A stretch of DNA of 8,965 nt. It comes from Synergistaceae bacterium (lineage in GTDB: Bacteria > Synergistota > Synergistia > Synergistales > Synergistaceae). Below are positions 6,495 through 8,965 of the stretch, in pieces. Location of the stretch: NCBI GenBank assembly GCA_012728505.1, contig JAAYEY010000015.1, forward strand, positions 1-8,965, given 5' to 3'. Within the stretch, counting starts at the first letter, position 1. Every line of letters begins with the position of its first letter. Position numbers and translations under genes: made by a program. Under the pieces are notes generated by a model. It was not told the origin of the DNA. It saw only the letters and a list, made by a program, of their open reading frames with translations, and ran no database searches.

Positions 6495-7325
6495 CTAATA
6501 ACCCACCAGCGCTGCGCAGTCTATGGATGAAGAATACCAGCGCCTTAACTCAAAAATATCCTCCGTCGTGAAAACCATAGTCCGTCCCGATATCCTTTCG
6601 CTTCCCGGCACGAGCCCAGCTGCATCTGCTTGCACTGTAGAGTGAAAGGTAAGCTCTGCCTTATAAGGCGCTTCCATTTTCAGTATCGGACTTTTATCCG
6701 ACGCAGCCGCATCAAGAGCTTTTTTTACAGATTCGGTTATCAGCGCCTCTGTGGATTCCGGGGATTTAATTATCGCAGAGTTTCTGCCAAGTCCCTCCTT
6801 GAGAGGGCATATAACCAGCGTGTCACCTAATAGACTCAAAGCTTCAAGGCAGACGGCAGTATCTCCTACAACCAGAGAAACAGGAACATCCAGAGCTCCG
6901 CAAAAAAGAGCATTGAGCCCTGTTTCTCCAAGTTTTATCCCGTTGATTTGGAGGCCATATACAACCTTAGAGTGGTATGTGTGGTCAAGAACAGCTTTCT
7001 CCGTTCCTGCCATCGCATGGTAGCCGATGAACAGCGCAGCATCGTGTTCTGAAACCCCTTCTACCATACCAAGGATTTTAGGGCTTCCGCTTATAAGACA
7101 TGCATCCACGGGAAACATCGAAACATCAAGATTTATCATTCGTCCATGTGAGTCGTTCACTGTGACAGACTCAGCTCCCCAACTAAGAGCGGCATTGACG
7201 GCAGCCAACGTGTCGTGAAGCTGCATCCTTCGTCCAAATTCGTATTCCGGCTTTCCGAACGTCACCTGCTCTGCTGAGACTATGCCGGTGGAGCCTTCCA
7301 TGTCAGAGCTTATGTATACCTTCAA
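6495..7325 (-). CDS. dppA: Zinc D-aminopeptidase, M55 family (DppA-like)
   Basis: Cytoplasmic binuclear-zinc peptidase family that removes N-terminal D-amino acids, classically D-Ala from D-Ala-D-Ala and related peptides. I start it at TTG 7325 (276 residues, N-terminus M-K-V-Y-I-S-S-D-M-E-G). The start follows AAGGAG at 7341-7336 by 10 nt and is 1 nt after the upstream stop. With this numbering the expected ligands fall at Asp8, Glu10, His60 (N-D-S-H), His103 (G-Y-H-A) and Glu134 (G-E-T-G-L-N), with the proposed nucleophile His115. The B. subtilis DppA positions, from memory, are 8, 10, 60, 104, 133 and 115. The longest frame from ATG 7355 adds ten residues read through the end of the preceding gene and has no family counterpart. 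No signal peptide is visible. All catalytic residues are present, so it is probably active. It sits between an Old Yellow Enzyme homologue and a ROK kinase. Confidence 0.94.
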   Translation of the reverse strand: MKVYISSDMEGSTGIVSAEQVTFGKPEYEFGRRMQLHDTLAAVNAALSWGAESVTVNDSHGRMINLDVSMFPVDACLISGSPKILGMVEGVSEHDAALFIGYHAMAGTEKAVLDHTYHSKVVYGLQINGIKLGETGLNALFCGALDVPVSLVVGDTAVCLEALSLLGDTLVICPLKEGLGRNSAIIKSPESTEALITESVKKALDAAASDKSPILKMEAPYKAELTFHSTVQADAAGLVPGSERISGRTMVFTTEDIFELRRWYSSSIDCAALVGY

Positions 7326-7326
7326 A

Positions 7327-8346
7327 TTAGCATGACTCCTTCCACCGTGAAACAAAATCTGGATCCTGGAGCATCAGTCTACCAACACCGACAAAGTCGC
7401 ATACATCGTCCCTGAGCATTTTATCGGCGGTCACAGCATCTCTTATTCCTCCGGAGCACTCTACTAAGGCAGAAGATCCAATAGAAGATTTTATTCTTTC
7501 TGCATAAGGAGCAAAGTAGGCACTGTCTTTTCGATCGACACCAAATCCACAAAGATTCCCAGTAACTCCTATAATGTCCACTCCAAGATTTGCAAGCTCA
7601 CGTGCAACCGCCACAGTATCATCAGTAGAGAGACCTTTCGCTTTTTCACCGGTGAGGTAGTCGGCAACGCCTAGGCGAACTGATAATGGAATGTCCTTTA
7701 GTGACTGTCTTATACCGTCTGTGATTTCATAGAGCAGTCTCGCTCTTTTAGCCTCTGTACCTCCATACTCATCTTCACGCCTGTTGGTCAGCGGGCTCAG
7801 AAACTGTCCCAGCAAATAGCCATGGCTCGCATGTATCTGCACACCATCATAACCAGCTATTTCAACCATGCGTACAGCTGCGTTTATAAAATCTTCCGCC
7901 GTTTTCTTTATTTCACTCAGCGTCATAACCTCAGGCTTTCGTCCCAGTTTATCCCAGTTATCACCTACAGGAATTCCTGAAGGTGACTGAGGCCTGTACC
8001 CCTCCATATCAAAAACAGCGGGGTCTGCGATCTTTGCACCGGCATGGTTTATTTGTACCAGACAAAGCACCCCGCCGTCTTTAAGGATTGTTGATATTGC
8101 TGAATGATTCGTTGCCACATCGTCGCTATCAGCAAGAAATTGTGCGGGCCTAGTCCTTCCGCATATATTTATTGCATGGTGTTCTACCATCATGAGAGCA
8201 ACCCCTGAAGCAGCAAAACGCTTATATATTTCGAGTGATTTTTCAGAAGGTGCTCCGTCCTCCATCGAACTTAAAGAGGCCAGTGGAGCTGAAACTATCC
8301 TGTTCGTCAAAAGGTGGTTTTTTATTTCTATAGGTTCAAAGATCAT
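7327..8346 (-). CDS. Old Yellow Enzyme-family NADH:flavin oxidoreductase
   Basis: A 339-residue FMN TIM-barrel enzyme of the OYE family, which reduces activated C=C bonds (enones, dienoyl compounds) using NAD(P)H. Visible are Q-I-N-H-A-G (98-103), the barrel signature G-Y-D-G-V-Q-I-H-A-S-H-G-Y (165-177) with the His172/His175 substrate pair, then L-S-P-L-T-N-R-R-E-D-E-Y-G-G, Arg224 and the phosphate-binding segments G-G-I (299-301) and G-V-G-R (320-323). The protein stops right after the barrel. It lacks the Fe-S/FAD half of 2,4-dienoyl-CoA reductase and of bile-acid or trimethylamine enzymes, so it resembles the free-standing OYE type. The position of the redox-tuning cysteine of YqjM-type enzymes appears to be Ala23. 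ATG 8346 follows AAGGGGG with a spacer of about 8 nt and lies 13 nt after the ychF stop. The natural substrate is unknown. Confidence 0.93.
   Translation of the reverse strand: MIFEPIEIKNHLLTNRIVSAPLASLSSMEDGAPSEKSLEIYKRFAASGVALMMVEHHAINICGRTRPAQFLADSDDVATNHSAISTILKDGGVLCLVQINHAGAKIADPAVFDMEGYRPQSPSGIPVGDNWDKLGRKPEVMTLSEIKKTAEDFINAAVRMVEIAGYDGVQIHASHGYLLGQFLSPLTNRREDEYGGTEAKRARLLYEITDGIRQSLKDIPLSVRLGVADYLTGEKAKGLSTDDTVAVARELANLGVDIIGVTGNLCGFGVDRKDSAYFAPYAERIKSSIGSSALVECSGGIRDAVTADKMLRDDVCDFVGVGRLMLQDPDFVSRWKESC
7336..7341 (-). promoter_or_regulatory. Shine-Dalgarno site deciding the dppA start
   Basis: AAGGAG on the minus strand inside the last codons of the flavin oxidoreductase gene, 10 nt before TTG 7325. 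The longer in-frame ATG at 7355 lies upstream of this site and so cannot use it. Confidence 0.65.
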
Positions 8347-8359
8347 GTTCTTGTCCCCC

Positions 8360-8965
8360 TTACACGTTGAATCTTATTTCAATGATATCCCCATCTTTGA
8401 CCAGATATTCTTTGCCTTCCAGCCTAAGGCACCCGGCTTTCCTGCATTCATCAAAAGAACCCCCATATTTTTTGTAATCATCAAAAGCAACAACCTGTGC
8501 TCTGATAAATCCTCTTGCCAGATCCGAATGTATAGCACCAGCGGCGTCAACTGCGTTGTCGCCTTCATTAAGAGTCCAGGCTCTGACTTCATCTGGGCCA
8601 CAGGTGAAGAAACTTATTAATCCCAGTATCCTGTAAGCTTCTTCTATAAGTTTTTCCCTTCCGGGTTCTGTTATGTCTAGGCCTTCAGTAAATGCAGCGG
8701 CTTCCTCTTCATCAAGATCAGCAATATCCATTTCAAGACTTCCATAGAGAGTGCAAAGTTTTACTCCCTGTTCATCCGCTTTTTTGTTCAGCTCTGCCCA
8801 TTTGGGTATCTTTGACATGTCAGACTGAGAATCATCGAGATTGAGAAGAATTACCTCGGGCTTTGATGTCACAAAAGAGAAACCCCTTAAAAGGCGCCAT
8901 TCCTCAGGTTTCAGTTCCATACTGCGCAGTGGTTTTTCTTCCAAAAGATATTCGAAGCAAAGATC
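8360..8965 (-). CDS. ychF: YchF/OLA1 Obg-like ATPase, C-terminal part (5' end outside window)
   Basis: The frame enters from the right edge and gives 201 residues ending in G-D-I-I-E-I-R-F-N-V. YchF proteins are usually about 360 residues, so the N-terminal half with the P-loop is missing. A TTG at 8944 is not the start, because the frame stays open and family-like upstream of it (F-E-Y-L-L-E-E-K-P). Family hallmarks are L-L-R-G-F-x-F-x-T-x-K-P, D-I-A-D-L-D-E-E-E, the helical linker, V-R-A-W-T-L, and a C-terminal TGS domain with G-F-I-R-A-Q and E-G-K-E-Y-L-V-K-D-G-D. YchF binds ribosomes and is a negative factor in oxidative-stress responses. Its family is known for ATP preference through an altered G4, N-x-x-E, but here the slot reads N-L-D-D (8842-8831). 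It is the first gene visible in the run, so the promoter lies outside. Identity is secure. Confidence 0.95.
   Translation of the reverse strand, partial: DLCFEYLLEEKPLRSMELKPEEWRLLRGFSFVTSKPEVILLNLDDSQSDMSKIPKWAELNKKADEQGVKLCTLYGSLEMDIADLDEEEAAAFTEGLDITEPGREKLIEEAYRILGLISFFTCGPDEVRAWTLNEGDNAVDAAGAIHSDLARGFIRAQVVAFDDYKKYGGSFDECRKAGCLRLEGKEYLVKDGDIIEIRFNV

Noticed and set aside
8374..8601. Second minus-strand frame inside ychF
   Set aside because: It is a shifted frame within the TGS-domain coding part of ychF, and the ychF frame gives the conserved protein.
8192..8620. Plus-strand frame of 142 codons across the ychF/OYE junction
   Set aside because: It is antisense to two clear genes and has no recognisable motif, so it is a shadow of their codon pattern.
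8944..8944. TTG at 8944 as the start of a 194-residue YchF-like protein
   Set aside because: The frame stays open to the right edge and continues to match YchF, so this is an internal leucine codon of a gene cut by the window.

Overview
The window is a densely packed bacterial segment in which every supported gene lies on the minus strand, so transcription runs from high to low coordinates. GC content looks intermediate by eye (not computed). The mix of D-amino-acid peptidase, OCD-family enzyme, hydroxyacid dehydrogenase and Old Yellow Enzyme, beside housekeeping translational GTPases, suggests an anaerobic bacterium that degrades amino acids or peptides. Synergistota would fit, but this is a guess from gene style and not something the sequence proves.

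Layout, in transcription order. (1) 8965-4579 is one tightly packed run: the C-terminal part of ychF (cut by the window edge), a single-domain Old Yellow Enzyme-type flavin oxidoreductase, a zinc D-aminopeptidase of the M55/DppA family, a ROK-family sugar kinase, and a glyoxylate/hydroxypyruvate reductase-like dehydrogenase. Gaps are 13, 1, 6 and 5 nt with the starts chosen here, and a probable intrinsic terminator follows at about 4547-4518. (2) 4482-3264 is an apparently single-gene unit: a sigma-70-like promoter, an ornithine cyclodeaminase/mu-crystallin family gene, a possible 22-codon ORF, and a strong hairpin. (3) 3264-1 is a second unit: an extended -10 promoter, typA/bipA, and 3 nt later a DUF815-type AAA+ ATPase whose last residues run off the left edge.

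How the genes may work together: the four enzymes after ychF could form a small catabolic operon. DppA would release D-amino acids from peptides, the ROK kinase would phosphorylate a sugar, and the dehydrogenase and flavoprotein would dispose of reducing power on 2-oxo acids and an unsaturated carbonyl compound. Their shared substrate is not visible, and a muropeptide-salvage reading is only a hypothesis.

Three genes (typA, dppA and the hydroxyacid dehydrogenase) have an upstream in-frame ATG lying on, against or ahead of the Shine-Dalgarno sequence. Shorter starts, two of them TTG, fit better, and in dppA the shorter start puts the metal ligands almost exactly at Bacillus subtilis DppA numbering. 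No mobile element, CRISPR array, tRNA or rRNA was seen, and no clearly new defence or mobile system is present. The points most worth a second look are the N-L-D-D G4 motif in YchF and residue changes in the OCD-family enzyme. There is no gene-free stretch longer than 300 nt.
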